Assembly (NCBI RefSeq): GCF_000005505.3
Contig: NC_016133.3
Location: forward strand, 15,128,001 to 15,192,000
Direction: 5' to 3'
DNA length: 64,000 nucleotides
DNA from: Brachypodium distachyon
Taxonomy: Eukaryota > Streptophyta > Magnoliopsida > Poales > Poaceae
Below are positions 22,501 through 35,798 of the stretch, in pieces. Within the stretch, counting starts at the first letter, position 1, and each line of letters begins with the position of its first letter. The notes under the pieces are model-generated. The model saw nothing but the letters and a program-made list of their open reading frames with translations, did not search any database and was not told the DNA's origin. A program made the position numbers and the translations under genes.

Positions 22501-24860
22501 ACATGCTCCTGAGTAAGCTATTGATATAATGCATCTCAAGGACAATCCAAATAAAAAATGGATAGGTGAAAACATTTGACATCTGCACTTTATTTGGCTA
22601 TTAAAAAGGTGTAGAGGTTTCACTATAGTGGCTACATTACCAGCTTCATGATGTGGCACAGATTGCATCAATGCTGATGAAACATACCAGTAAAGACTGG
22701 TAAAAGTGAAGTTACAATATCATCTTTCAGACTCTAACTAAGCGAACCCACAAAAGCGAAATGCATAATTCATAAGAAAATCTTCAAATCAGTTGATTAA
22801 TTGAATAACACAAGCATGCAAGAGCTCACAATATTACGCAAGAGCGAAACAGCTTAGAACGTTGCCATTAAGCATTAAATTATCATCACTGCCTCATGTT
22901 CCTGTCAGCAGAAGAAACAAGTGGTATGTTTGAAATAATCATATTACCTGTCTTCTCGCAGCAATTTCATCCGCCGTTCCATTTCAGCAGAACTGAGCTG
23001 TTCTGGACCAGCTGCTGCAACTGATTTTTCAGGAGGTGCATTTGGTCTAGGGGGCACGATGCCTTGATGTTTGCCTAAAACTCTAGCTGAAAGGACAATG
23101 CCATCAGTTATTTATATGATTTGTTGGCAATCACTGTATAGATTAGAGGTGACACTCAAAATCAAAATTCATCAAGTGATTAAACACCAAATTCAGCCAT
23201 AGAAAACTAAAAGAATCTCAATGTAAAGAGAACGGATCTCAACCTAAAGGGAACAATCAGTTCGCAAAGCATGCAACTCTTTATAATTTTTAAAATGTGA
23301 TATCTATTTTACGTAACAGCTTGCTAAAACTAAGTCCGATAGGAAGGATGTAGCGACTAGATACTTTATGAGAATTACCTACAAAGTCACGACACAAATC
23401 ACGGTTGCCAACATTGTCAAACTCAAACATGTAGCCCCCTCCCTGAGAAAAAAAAGAGCATGCACATCAAAATTTCCTCGGTTACACAAACGAATGTACA
23501 ACATATGCCCGTAAACCAAAACTCAACAGGATGTTTCAAGTTAATTGATCATACCTTGTCAGAATCTTTTGAAAGATTCAACAACGGTGGTGTTGGTTTG
23601 CTACCATCTACTTTGTTGAACTTGTGACCTGAAACATATGGAAGAAGGAACTACAAGATTACCTTCAAGCATATTGGCAATGTACATTAAATCAATTAAA
23701 TTGTTTCAACAACCACCATGCATGACCTACTCTGACAGAGCTCAATATGTACCTCCTAGATGTAAATGCATGTATTGAGTTATTCCTACATTCTGTTAAA
23801 TAATTCCAAACAACTCCACAGTAAATCACAAACACATCAGGACAATTGACACTGACACAATAGGAAAATGACAGTACTTCGATTTTGTAAAATATTCCAG
23901 TACTCTATTTCTTAAAAGAGTAAGTACCTTTGATGGTTCGGAAATCGACATTGAGCTTCATGAGTGAGCGTGGGTCATTAGGAATAAAAGCCAACTTATC
24001 TTCATTCTGCAATCACAAGAACAAATAATCGATTTGGCATAGACCAAACAAGCTCATTATGATCACTCGCAAGCAGCGTTCATTCCATTTGAAACACAAG
24101 AAGATGACTATGCAGCCAAAAGCAACACCCACTATGCTGAACCTCCCCGCATGAGCACAAAATACAAAAATACTAGATACAAACTAGATACACCACAAAT
24201 AAGAAATGCAGTCACCTCCCAAACAATTACTTCCAGCACGATATTTCAGCAGTAGTTTAGCTCCCAATTTCATCGAAGCAACTGGAATTTATAATTGTTG
24301 CACAAATTAGCACACAGCATGAGCAAAGCAGATACCAGGCTTGGCACACAATCCCTTTGCATCCAACCATCATGCCAATTGCCAACTAACCGACTGTCCA
24401 TTGGACTCAACTCTGCGCAGTCACTAAACCCCAGGGCTGGATGAGCTACAAATATAACCCCCAATTTGTTTCTCGACCCATCTTCAAAGTCACACGCATA
24501 CACATTCCTCCGATCCAAGCCAGCAGCAAGCTCTAGTTTGTTCCGCATGACATCCAATCAGAGACCTAACTCGGGATCAATCGATTGAGCACCCTAAACA
24601 CCGACCAAACCACCTCCCTCTCGACCCCCACTCCGAGGACCGAGCCGCAAGAGCAACGCCGGCGCATAAGCCAACGAAACGAAAGCAATACGAGCTGCCT
24701 GGGTGGACGGATGGGGGATTTGAGATGGGAGGACGAGGCGGCCGGGATAGCGGGTAGGGGCGGCGGGTGAGGATGATCAACGCACCATGCGGAGCACGCC
24801 GGTGGTTCCCGGATCCTTGAGCGTGGTCTTGTACTTGGCGCCGATCGTCATGGTCCCCAT
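16585..24860 (-). CDS. TFB1: TFIIH core subunit p62 / TFB1 (BSD-domain protein)
   Basis: Twenty exons, 602 aa: 24860-24786, 24006-23928, 23628-23555, 23442-23379, 23086-22948, 22351-22276, 22167-22072, 21912-21868, 21159-21103, 20950-20795, 20677-20612, 20327-20204, 19846-19790, 19712-19588, 19494-19309, 18521-18408, 18189-18112, 17413-17366, 17149-17081, 16665-16585. All are joined by GT-AG introns in consistent phase. The N-terminus is the p62 PH-like domain (KYKTTLKDPGTTGVLRM through FEFDNVGNRDLCRDFV, ~1-100). Two BSD domains follow, each with the hallmark Phe-Trp (ESEFWATRK ~166; EKDFWTKYC ~235). The C-terminal half is the conserved p62 helical region. TFIIH opens promoters and acts in nucleotide excision repair; p62 is a structural subunit contacting XPD/XPB-type partners and activators. 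The gene is divergent from the DUF599 gene with ~420 bp between ATGs. Introns 11 and 19 each contain a 113-bp Stowaway element. Confidence 0.95.
16934..17046. mobile_element. Stowaway MITE (113 bp) in TFB1 intron 19
   Basis: Palindromic element flanked by TA on both sides. Ends are CTACCTCTGATCC / GATTGGAGGGAG, and the core contains ATGGATGTATCTA and TAGATACATGTAATATTTCG. It is the same family as the elements at 20404, 53256 and 58820. Confidence 0.92.
20404..20516. mobile_element. Stowaway MITE (113 bp) in TFB1 intron 11
   Basis: Starts CTCCCTCCGTTCCATAATTC and ends with the inverted copy, flanked by TA. The hairpin-forming core TAGATACATG is shared with its relatives in this window. Confidence 0.95.
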
Positions 24861-25154
24861 CGCCTCCCTCCTCCTCGCTCTCGCCGCCGCGGGAAGGAGC
24901 AGACGAGGCAGCTCTCTCTAGTTAGTTAGCTACCTACCTAGGGTTTTCTATCTCTCGGCTCTCCGGTGAGCGACCGCGCCCCTGCTCGCCCAGGACTCGC
25001 CGGCGCCGGTGCCGACGCGGGTCTGTCGAGTCCGAGGAGGGAGTAGGGCTTCGGTGCGAGGTGGGACCACTGCTACAGTCGGGAGTCGAGACACGTCATG
25101 AGCGAGAATAAAAAGGCAAAAAGAAAAAAGAAAATGAAAAGCAAGCCATCTAAG

Positions 25155-25215
25155 TGGGCCGCACCATTCCGGCCCAGTACGTGCCTGGCCCGTTTGAGCT
25201 GCAGGCCCATTGGGC
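25155..25215. promoter_or_regulatory. Cluster of TGGGCC/GGCCCA motifs in the TFB1-DUF599 divergent promoter
   Basis: TGGGCC at 25155, GGCCCA at 25171 and GGCCCATTGGGC near 25204 lie in the ~420-bp gap between two head-to-head genes. Such site-II (TCP-type) motifs are typical of plant housekeeping promoters and could serve both genes. The cluster is closer to the DUF599 start. Confidence 0.5.
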
Positions 25216-25280
25216 TCACGAGGTTCTTCTGCTCTTCTTCCTCCTCGGGGAATGCGAGTGGCGAGAAAGAGAGGGAGGAG

Positions 25281-26218
25281 ATGGGGAAGGAGGCGCTGGA
25301 CTACGTGCTGGTGCCGCTAGGGCTGGCGCTGATGGTGGGCTACCACGGGTGGCTTCTCCTCCGCATCCGCCGCCGCCCCGCCACCACCGTCATAGGCGTC
25401 AACGCCATCAACCGCCGCATCTGGGTCCGCCACGTCATGGAGGTCCGATTCGATTTCCTCCTCCTCCGTCCGCCATTAATACAAGAGCGCACACCCACAG
25501 TTCCTCCCGATCGATTCTTCGAATCGCCATTTATGCGGCTCCCGATCGATCCGCCGTCTCCAGCGGTTCAGTTTCGCGTCTGATCGATTCAAATTGGTTC
25601 GCAATCGCAATGCAGGAGGCGACGGGGAAGCACGCGGTGCTGGCGGTGCAGACGATGCGGAACAACATCATGGCGTCGACGCTGCTGGCCTCCACGGCGA
25701 TAACCCTCAGCTCGCTCATCGCGGTCCTCATGTCCTCCGGCGGCTGCGGCTCATCATCCTCCTCATCCGCGGGGCTTCTCCCGGACGCGCCGCTGGTGGT
25801 GGGGGCGACGGGGGCGGCGGCGCTGACGGCCAAGTTCTTCGCGATCCTCGTCTGCTTCCTGGTCGCCTTCCTCCTCAACGTGCAGTCCATCCGCTACTAC
25901 AGCCACACCAGCACGCTCGTCAACGTGCCGCTCCTCCGCCGCCAGTGCTCCAGGAGGGTCGCCGCCGTCGACTACGTCACCGGCACGCTCAACCGCGGCA
26001 GCTACTTCTGGTCGCTCGGGGTCAGGGCCTTCTACTTCTCCTGCCCGGTGTTTCTCTGGCTCTTTGGCCCCATCCCCATGTTCGCCACCTGCGTTGTCAT
26101 GGTCTGCGCGCTCTACTTCCTCGATGTTTGCGATGATTGGGAGCTGGAGGAGGAAGACGATGGGGAGAGGTCGGGACATGGGAAGAAGAAGAATGATGCA
26201 GGGCAGCAGCAAGTGTAG
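25281..26218 (+). CDS. DUF599 family membrane protein
   Basis: Two exons, 25281-25442 and 25616-26218, 254 aa. The start MGKEALDYVLVPLGLAL matches the paralogue at 1-626. Four hydrophobic segments are visible (~7-27, ~70-90, ~118-145, ~195-230), with the DUF599 signatures INAINRR-type, LAVQTMRNN, NVQSIRYYSHTSTL and NRGSYFWSLGVRAFYF. The C-terminus is acidic then Lys/Gln-rich and probably cytosolic. Members are integral membrane proteins found across plants; no biochemical role is established that I know of. The intron follows codon 54 (phase 0, MEG... boundary ATGGAG|GTCCGA ... GCAG|GAGGCG) and reading through it would shift into unrelated sequence. The gene shares a bidirectional promoter region with TFB1. 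Confidence 0.93.
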
Positions 26219-26550
26219 GTAGGTTCTGTACTGTAGGTTGATAGCTTTAGGGACCTAGTACTACCAGCAATGGTGAAATGAAACTTTGACTGGTAAGTTA
26301 GATACTTAGATGACTACGTAGTATTCATGATCTAATAAACCATTTGGTGAATGATGAACTTGTTAATGATAAAACACATCAAGAGTAGACAGGGAGAAAA
26401 AAATCGTCTGATTTTAAAGAAAAAGCTTAAATCTCAATTGACTTATCGGAATGGTGAAATGAAATTTTGTCAAGTAAATTACATGGCTACGTCGTAATAA
26501 TAAAAATTGTGGGTAGATAACCAAAGAAGCATTTGGTGAATGGTGAACTG

Positions 26551-26645
26551 GCAGTGTTTGTTTGGATAGGTAGGATGGAATGAAACGGTTCTTCTCAAAA
26601 TGGAATGAAACGGTACTAGTTCTTCATATTCTAGGAACCAAACTG
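26551..26645. mobile_element. Possible small relic related to the Tourist-like element at 1688
   Basis: The left edge GCAGTGTTTGTTTGG and right edge CCAAACTGC are roughly inverted. The interior carries TGGAATGAAACGGTTC twice, the same block found subterminally in the element at 1688-2621. No clean target duplication. Confidence 0.35.
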
Positions 26646-27559
26646 CTAGAACTACCTGTTCCAAAGCATTAGCGGACAAGCATCATTGATAAGGTATCCA
26701 AAGCAGTGTAAGGTGGAGCCGATAATTCATAACTTTATATTTTCGTTGGGTTAAAGCTATGATAACTTAAAATGCGACGATATAAAATTACTAAACATCT
26801 CACGAGCACCTATAGGTCTATCGTCAAAAAAAAAAGCTACGAATGATGAGCTCCACCCAATCCATGAAGCTGGATCTATCCCAAACGAGGACCGCTACAC
26901 GTACGACATTAGTTTTACGACTTTGGTACGACACTCAGCCAGAGCCTTCGATCACATCAGGGTCAACATGCAACAGCCGCTGATGGAAAGATTGTACAAA
27001 AATCGTATGTGGAAAGATCGTACGCGGATCAATTCTGATCCCAAACATATGCTAATTCTCGTGAAAGTCTTGTCTTAACGTATAATAGGTGGAGTAAATA
27101 GCAAAGCTCAAATTTGTTCAGTCGTTTGTTTACTATGTGGAGTTAAACCACCGACAAATACTCATAGTAACATGGCAAGTTCGAGCCTTACGCAGATTAG
27201 GTGAGCACGATTGGACGACCATTGAATGAAAGTGGAAAATCAATGTACTCCTATGGTTTGGGCTATAATTCTATCCATTCACGAAAATTCGAAAGACTAC
27301 TTGCATCCGCGACCGGTCCAAGGACTTCTAAATTGCCGCCGAGGCAGTGTGGTTAGTCGTGAAATGTTCATACAATCTAATCTGTTGTGATATTTTGACA
27401 ATAAATTGCTGTGAGAAATGCATTGATTCAAATAAATTAAATTATTCTGATAATGAATGTAGTCAAGTCACGATGTCGATCAACCACTATCGAGATAGTG
27501 GGTGATACTTTTGCCGTTAATTCTCACAAATCATTTTATGAAAATTCAGGGTCCATACG

Positions 27560-27869
27560 CATAATCACCTCTGTGACTTTTCTTTGACCCATCCAGACCG
27601 CCAAGCCTTGATCGGACGGCCAACGGTAGACCCAAATCCACCTAGCCCTCCGCCAGGCGCCACCGGACCGCCGAAGACCACTCCGGCGACGGCACCTCCG
27701 CCTCCCAGCCACCCAACCACCTCCCGCCCCTGCGCGCGCGTGCGTGCTCCTCCTCCAAAAGCCGTGCTCGCCGCAAGGAGAACCGCAGCCTCGGCGAGCT
27801 CGCTGGTGCTGGCCGTTCCGAACAAGGAAGGGGGGGTAAAACCGAGGTGGGGGAACGCGGAAGCGGCGG
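27560..27869 (+). other. Orphan GC-rich leader-like exon
   Basis: An isolated GC-rich island in AT-rich sequence, ending in a good donor context (GCGGCGG|GTGAGTTCG at 27869/27870). It looks like the 5' UTR or first exon of a plus-strand gene, but no matching downstream coding exon is visible before the convergent ABCB gene at 28618. Both-strand open frames (27565-27946) match no family I recognise. It may be a non-coding RNA start or a gene truncated by rearrangement. The rest of 26219-28617 holds no recognised gene. Confidence 0.25.
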
Positions 27870-28617
27870 GTGAGTTCGTCGCGTTATTTTCCATTTCCTG
27901 TGGCACGGATTGCCCGTTTCTTCGATTCCTTGATGCCTTGCGTTAGTTTCTTCACGTGCATAATACGATGATGCGAGGGCGAAATCCCGGGGGCAATGGC
28001 CAGTGGACGTCAGGGTTGGATTTGTTGGTGCCTTTTTTTTGGGGTGTGTTTACCAATCGTCTTATCGTTACCTCGTCACAGCGCAGTTAGATTACCGAAT
28101 GGGTTCTACTTTGCTGAGAATTTTGAGATTGGGGGTTTACATTCTCAAGGAATCTCGCGAGCTCTTATTCCAACGATTACAAAGGAATTTAGGAAGCTAG
28201 CATTGATGAAACTAGAAAAGGTTATACGTCACCGCAATCACACCTAAAAGTTGAACTCAAAGCAGCAACTCCGTCGTGCCATTAAGGATTGTGTCTGCAT
28301 GTCGTGGGCGTGCCGTCTTTAAGTAGAGTTATTTTCCTTCTATTTGGGTTCGAAAAATGCACTCGTAGACAACTTTACAGTGATTGTAGTGCCTCGTGAA
28401 CTTAAGATCGAAACTGTTCCATGGAATTTGGATGTTATATACTTATATATCTACCAATCAGTCTTTTGTATATATTGATAGCATCACCCTGTTTGTAAGG
28501 TAACAGACAACTTATTCAGCACAAGCTAAGACTGTCAAACTTTGTCGTTACATTTGTTTTCAAGTGACATCAAATGCTTGAACATGATGCCACCTTAGAA
28601 AAAGAGCGACCATGAAA

Positions 28618-31600
28618 TCAGTCTTTCGCCCCTTTGATTTGCATATGATACATTCTTGAGTAAATGCCATTGCTTTCTGAGACCAATGTTGCGTGGCTGC
28701 CCGTCTCTACCACCTCACCTTTGTCCATCACGACGATCACATCTGTGTTTGTGACTGTGGATAGCCTGTGGGCAATAGTGATGCTTGTGATCTTGCTTGA
28801 GAGCTCACCTTTGTTTTTCCACCCCTTGGCACCCAGGGTGTTCATCACCACCCTCTCGGATTCACCATCCAGAGCGCTTGTCGCCTCATCTAGCAACAGT
28901 ATGACAGGCTTCTTCAGTATGGTTCTTGCCACAGCTATCCTCTGCTTTTGGCCTCCGGAAAGTTGGCTTCCTTTGTCCCCTACTATGGTGTCATACCCTT
29001 TTGATAGGCTGCTGATGAACTCATGGATGTTTGCCTCCATTGCAGCCTCCACTATTTCTGTTTCGGATGCACCTTCATTTCCGTAGCTGATGTTTTCTCT
29101 TATAGACATGTTGAACAAGATTGGCTCTTGCTGAACTAGTCCTATCTGCTTCCTCAGGCACTTCAGATTGTAGGTTCTGATGTCCTTACCGTCCACAAGC
29201 ACTTGTCCGTTGCAAGGATCGTAGAATCTTAGCAGAAGAGCCAACACTGTGGATTTTCCTGAACCACTTGGCCCGACCAATGCAACCCTTTGACCTGACT
29301 CAATAGCTAGACTGAAGCCATCTAGTATGATCACTTCTGGTCTTGAGGGATAGCTGAAAATGACATCTTTGAACTCAACGTTACCTACAATTCTGTCTTC
29401 ACAAGTCACTTTTGGTTCATCTGGCACAATCTGCGTTTCTCTATCAAGAATGTCGAGTGCAGGATCCAATATTGTAATGGCTGACATGACCATAGGGATC
29501 AAGGACCATAGCTCTGTGATGGAAGATATTGTCATTGCAAATGCTTGGTATGATCGTACACTGTCTTCAAATGATGCTAGTCTCTTGTCAAGTAGCACAA
29601 TGGTAAAACTCAATGCAATAGCATGTGTCATATGCCACAAACAGAGGGAAATCCCCTGTACCACGCCATACTTGACACTCTCGATCCTGCTTATCCGCAT
29701 TGGTTCTTGCAGTGCCAAATCTGCTTTCCTGAGTATTTCCTCTTCCTGAACAAAAGAAGCCACCGTGCGAATGTTGCTAACAGCCTCAGAAGTTAGTGAG
29801 ATGAGCTTCCGGTGAGACTTAGAGGTGTCAGTGGCAAAACCTTTAGCTGACCTGACCTGTACCAGGCCAGCAATGAAGTGACAAGGCATCATAGCCCATG
29901 AAACTAGACCCATCCTCCAGTTCACTCCTGTGCTTAACCCTGTTGCTATCAGAATTGAGGAGATGCATTGAACAATGATAGCCATTCGTTCAGATATAAT
30001 TGTTTTAATCATGGAGGTGTCGCTAACAACACGTGAGGTCAGGAAGCCGACACTGTTCTTGGGTTTTTCGAACCAACCCATTTCATTTCGAAGTACAGCT
30101 ATCAAGAGAGAAATGTTGTTACATTCTATATGACATAACATATACTTATTTACTGAATGCTAGACACAAAGCTTTATGTTTAAGTGTAATACCTGTAAAG
30201 AGGGCCTCCCGTAGGTTATTCATTGCCCTTTCTCCGACCAGGCCATATATATAGTGCTGGAAGATGTTACTGAAAAATGTTGATATCCCGACCAGGAACA
30301 ATGTTATCGAGTACTTCGTGACTTTTCTCTTTGCATCTGGATCGAGGTATGTCATGCCAACTGTTATGATGTAGAAAGCAAATAAAGGCCTCGAGATCCC
30401 AGAGACTGCTGCTGCTGTGGAGCCCAGCAGAACCTTTGCTGGCGCCAGTTTCAAAGTTCCAAGAAATATCCTGTTGAAAGCAGACATTCTCTTTCTGGTC
30501 CCTTGCTTTGGTTGCTCTGAGGTCGGTTTTGGTTTCTTCTCTTGTTCATGTGCAGCAAAAGATTGTTCTTTGTATGTTCCAGTTTCTTGATCTGCTTCGC
30601 CATGATCAGTAAATCTGTGTTACCAACCAACATAAACAAGTGAGTAACCTATACTCTTATTCCAGGTAACCAAATTAGATATCAGTGTTCTAGTTGCAGA
30701 AAAACATTTTTCATCTTCACACTTATGCATCTTGCACATATGACATCAAATACTTTTCATTCACAATTGCATTTGCGGGTGTAAGATGTGCCTATGGATT
30801 CCATATTTGAACAATATACAGTATGAAAAGAAGTGGGCAATTGATTGCATTTACCTTTCTTCACTCTTGCCAGATTTCTTTTCTAGATTTTGCATATTGC
30901 ATACACTCGAGTAGAATGTACTTTTCTTGAGCAATTCTTCATGCGTCCCAGATTGAGCTACTCCTCCATTCTCCACAACTACAATCTTGTCTGCATTTAT
31001 GATTGTTGACATTCTGTGGGCAATCAAGATAACAGTCCTTCCTCGCATAGCTCTGTCAAGAGCATCCTGAACTAACTTCTCAGATTCTGAATCAAGTGCA
31101 CTTGTGGCTTCATCAAGAAGAAGAATAGGAGGATCTTTTAGTATAGCCCTTGCAATCGCTATCCTCTGTTTCTGACCTCCTGATAGCTGCAGTCCTCTTT
31201 CTCCTACCTGAAGTGATTCAATAATAAAACAAAGGAGTAATACTTAGTTGCTTACTACTATATAGATTTTATATGTAGCTAAATTTTCAATTAGTTAGCG
31301 ACAAAATGTTGTCATCCTATGTAATTTCTTAAGGCTATTTAAACCTATCTGTTAATAACTTGAAATAAGTTGATTCTCACAACCATCCAAAATACAGATC
31401 TTTGTGATGTTTTCACTAGTATTTTCTTCATTTACATTGAGTCTTACCTCAGTTGAGTATTGATTTGGAAGTTTGGATATGAAAGAGTGAACATTAGCTG
31501 TTTTTGCTGCTTCAATTATCTCTTCATCAGTTGCATCCATTTTGCCAATTCTCAAGTTATCCATGATAGTACCAGAAAATAGTGCCGGTTCTTGGGAGAC

Positions 31601-34506
31601 TGAACCTATATTCCTCCTCAGGAACTTCAGATCAAGCTCCTTAATGTTTTGGCCGTCAATAATGATGTCACCTGCATTGTTACATCATCTTATAACATGA
31701 GAAAGAACTGAAATGTTACCCTCTTTGAATCACTTGAACTTCCCATCACATGTGTGGAAAACTGGATTTTGTTTGGTATGCAAACATCTAATTTCTATGT
31801 TTTAAATGTAAAATTGTAAAATTCAAGCACTCATGAGCATAACCAAGCATACCAAACAAACAATATGCACCACAAGAAATATTTATGCAGAGATACAGAT
31901 CCTCTGCTAGAAGTTTTACCTGATGTAGGATCGTAGAACCTTTGAACAAGAGAGATCACAGTGCTCTTCCCGCATCCACTGCTCCCCACAAGAGCCACGA
32001 TTTCTCCTGCCTGTATAGCTAAAGAGAAACCTTGAAGAATTGGCTTGTCTTCACGCGATGGATATGTGAAATCCACCTCTCTTATTTCAATCTCTCCAAT
32101 GACTTGCTCTGAGATTATTCCACCTGATTCATAACTTATCACCGGTTTTCTTTTGATAACCTTAAATACTTCTTTACCAGCAGCTTTTGCTTGGCTGAAG
32201 GCCTGAAGATCTGGCGCTGCGTTCGAGATATATCTGAAATCGCATATAAAAACATCAGCCCTGACAACTTCATTTGGAAGGATTATAATTTAGGCTACAT
32301 TATGCTAGATCGCTAGAAAGACAATTCTTAGTATTACATCGCAGCGGAGAGGATATTAATGACGGCGGCAATTGTTTCACCCGCTTTTTTAGGTCTTCTT
32401 CCAGTTACTGCCACTGCTCCAATATAGATTGTCAACGAGTACGAACAGAAAGTTGCAATCTGTAACATGCCCAAACCTAGTCCTTTTGTGATTGCCTCTT
32501 TCTTGCTTAGCTTGTATTGCTTGTCCATGCATTTGGTGAATGATCTCATTGCCGAGTTTTCTCCAACAAATGAGAAGACAGTCTTGATATGTGAAAGATT
32601 CTGCAGAAATGCATTGTAATAATTATTACAATTTTAATATAGTAGTTCTAATGGTGCATTCATTTGAATAGGTACCTGTTCTACAACTGAGGTTGCTTCA
32701 GAGACCAAAGCTATCCTTCTCATTGACATGCCATTCATCATTTTGGCATATGTTGCTCCAATCACGAGGAGCATCGGAACAACTAAGAATGACATCATAC
32801 CCACCTCCCAGGAGCACACGAAAGCAACAATTATAGCGACTAAGAATGTGGAGAAATTGGAGATGAAGTGACCCATCTGAGGAAGTAAGTCCATGTTTAT
32901 GATTTCTTGGCATTGAACAAACCTTTTCTGCTTCAATTTGAATTGTTGAAGCATACAATGAATGTGTTGGAATGCAGACTGATACCTTCTCGCCAATTGC
33001 ATCTTTTATGACACTCATGTGGTTGGTTGCTCCAGCCATGATGTTCGCGGTTGTTAAGTCAGTGTCAAAAGCCCCGACATTTTGACTGAGCACTGATCTC
33101 AGATATGCCATCTGCATGCGTGTCATTTGTCTCTGACTTGTATACATCCAACATGAAATTTCTGTGGCAGGATCATTGTGGCAAAAATGTGAGATAGTTT
33201 ATTAGAATAGTACTAATGCTATTCATATTGCTTGTGTTCCCATCATTGTGGTGTTCCCTTGTTGATGCACATGTGGACAAGTAAATAGATAGGAATGTTG
33301 TTACACTGAAATCCCTCTCTTTCACCGTTGTAGCCTTTGTTTTCTCTGCACTGGTGTGAACTACAAGTAACATATTTTGTTCAACACTTCAATTATCTTC
33401 TGGTGGCTACTTGATAATGTTTGGTTAAGGAAATTGACAAAAGTATCAGATTCTATCCAGCTTGAACCGTTCTCTCTGAAACCCCACCCATATTTTATTG
33501 AACTCCTCGATCCACAATTTGGCCTAAGCTCAACCCAATATCATTTGGTGCCAGCCTTTCGATGCTGTAAACATCCTCAACTAGCAATGAATGTCAGGGC
33601 AGAAGGTCGTTGAAGCAAATTTAGGAGGTCTACCTAATTTTACTTTGATATTATGCAGCTCTTTTTACAAATAATTTCTATTCCAGTAAAGAAGACTTTT
33701 TGCTGAAATCACGCTGTCAGGTTGCATTAGTTCTGTAGTTCTTGCATATTATTGGTACAATTGTTATCGCATATAAAGTGTTCAATTTTATCGCGCTACC
33801 ATGCTGAAGACTTGGGAAGTATTTCTACTGTTGACCCGCACTTGTCAAATAGTTCCATTCACTTTGATTTTCGGACAGATTCCTCTGGACTTCCACTATG
33901 CTCTGGTTCAGGGCATAAGTAAGAAGCAATAACTTGCATTCTTTTGTTTACATTCTCAAAAATAGCAAAGTAAGAAGCCTGTACTCACCAATCATTCCAG
34001 CGGGGAGTGTAATAAGTGCCAAGAACCACATATATGGAATCAACTGCAAACAAAAAACAACAAAGTAGACACTGTCAATGATACTAGTACAGAATCATCA
34101 GCCCCCTCCCCCAATATAATCAAAAGAAAGGCACTTAACAAAATCAAATAGTTATATACACCATAGCTCCAAAATATGTCAGATAGAAGGTTACCTTTGA
34201 AAGTCCGTGGACTATGGCATCCTGATCTCCTATGTTGTTGCCGAATGCGTCGACACATTTCCCAAGTATGTAATATGACATTGAAGGCGACATGCCATGC
34301 ACAAAGGATCCCATGGTCCCCAACATCATGAACAGCCAATCTAGTGCATCAGCGTAGCAAAACAGGCCAAAGAATGGGAACGGCTCGTCCTTCTTGACCA
34401 CTGTTTCTGGCGTTGGTGGTGCCGGCGGTGACATGTTTTTCTCGCCTTCTGCACTGTCAAGTTTACTTGATTCGACAGGGTAGTCATTCTCTTGTATGAA
34501 TGGCAT
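28618..34506 (-). CDS. ABCB-type (P-glycoprotein/MDR) full-length ABC transporter, downstream tandem copy
   Basis: Ten exons, 1266 aa: 34506-34195, 34043-33989, 33161-32986, 32876-32676, 32600-32338, 32233-31920, 31671-31448, 31207-30855, 30614-30193, 30098-28618. Layout is TMD1-NBD1-TMD2-NBD2. NBD1 has Walker [11 protein letters not shown]-loop SQEPALF, signature LSGGQKQR, Walker B ILLLDEAT and H-loop AHR. NBD2 has [32 protein letters not shown] and AHRLST. All catalytic motifs are present, so ATP hydrolysis at both sites is expected. Plant ABCBs move auxin, metal complexes or secondary metabolites across the plasma or organelle membranes; the substrate cannot be inferred here. Start is the first in-frame ATG. 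Intron positions and phases equal those of the neighbour at 35799-42174. Confidence 0.94.
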
Positions 34507-35798
34507 TGTATTTGTGAGCGGTGGGATAATTTGCAAGTGAGCAACAAGAACATTGAGAGATGTATATAGTAACAGGTAACTTAGATAGCTACAAGGTAGG
34601 ACAATCAATTGTTACTCCCAAGGTTTATATTATATGTTGGACTACTTCAGCATAGGATCAATAACATTAGTTTATTTGGGTCACTCTTATCAGTAGAACT
34701 TTTGAGCCAAAACTGTGTTGCTGGCATGACCATATCAACCTGCTTATTAAAATTCACATGGAATCAACTATTTGTTTTGGTTGATGCGTGGAACTGGATT
34801 ATTCACTCGAAGTCATATCATTGTGAAATACTAAGCATGGATCTTTTGTTGCTGTGTGAAATCCTAAGCATGAAGCTTTTGTTGTTATAACAAAATTGTA
34901 GGCACACGAGGCAGCTTTGTTTTTATCTACAAACTACATAGAGTTAAGCCAGCTGCAGTTAATCCAGATTGGCACTTGCGCATGGTGAAAGCTACTCTAT
35001 CAGGAGATGAATACTACTTTGCATGTTTATTTTTTCTTACAATTTTTATTAAATATACTTTTTAGCCTCGTACAAGTGCACAATGCTCTGCTAAAAATCT
35101 TGGAAGCTTCTGTTGCAAAATAAATTACAGATCAGATCGAGAAGGTCAAGTTGTCTGGTAACTAAAACAATGATGGATACCTAGCACGAACTGGTATTAA
35201 TTTAAATTTTGAGGGAAAGTTATCAATTTGATTTAGAAGAATAGACACTCCAGGACTCTGAACCTGGGTGGTGAGATTATACATTCACTTCTCCTCTCAT
35301 CAGATCTAGGCTCAGTCCTATGTGTCTAGTAAGCCTGTTGTCCATGGCATAATTACCTACTTAGAATATTGTTATGATGACATATGATACTAGGCCTTCA
35401 GGCAAACTAGCACAGCACTAACTCCCTGTACTGTCCAAATCTGGTGATCAGCATGCATCTGGTACCAGTTCTGTATAGAGCCTAGTTCTGTATTACCTGG
35501 GAGTAATGACTTGATCACTTGAGCGTACTGCATACAGTAGTGGAAAACTGTGAATCACCTAATTGATTGGAAAACTGTTTGCGTATAAGGTTGTCTATAT
35601 GTATCAATATTAAGTTGCATGAAAATATGAATCGATTTTTCAACTCACGGACTATGCATCTTCAAAAATATGAAGAGATAGATATGTTATTACAACTCCC
35701 AGTAAATGCGCTAAACAATATTGCAAAATTCTGACAAGCACCTAAACCTGTTCTAATTAGGTCTCTTGTCTACAATAGAACTTGATCAGATAGAGCTA
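34507..35798. other. Spacer between the two ABCB genes
   Basis: About 1.3 kb, AT-rich, no gene recognised. It should hold the promoter of the downstream ABCB copy (near 34507-34700) and the 3' UTR of the upstream copy (near 35700-35798). No transposon boundary found. Confidence 0.5.
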
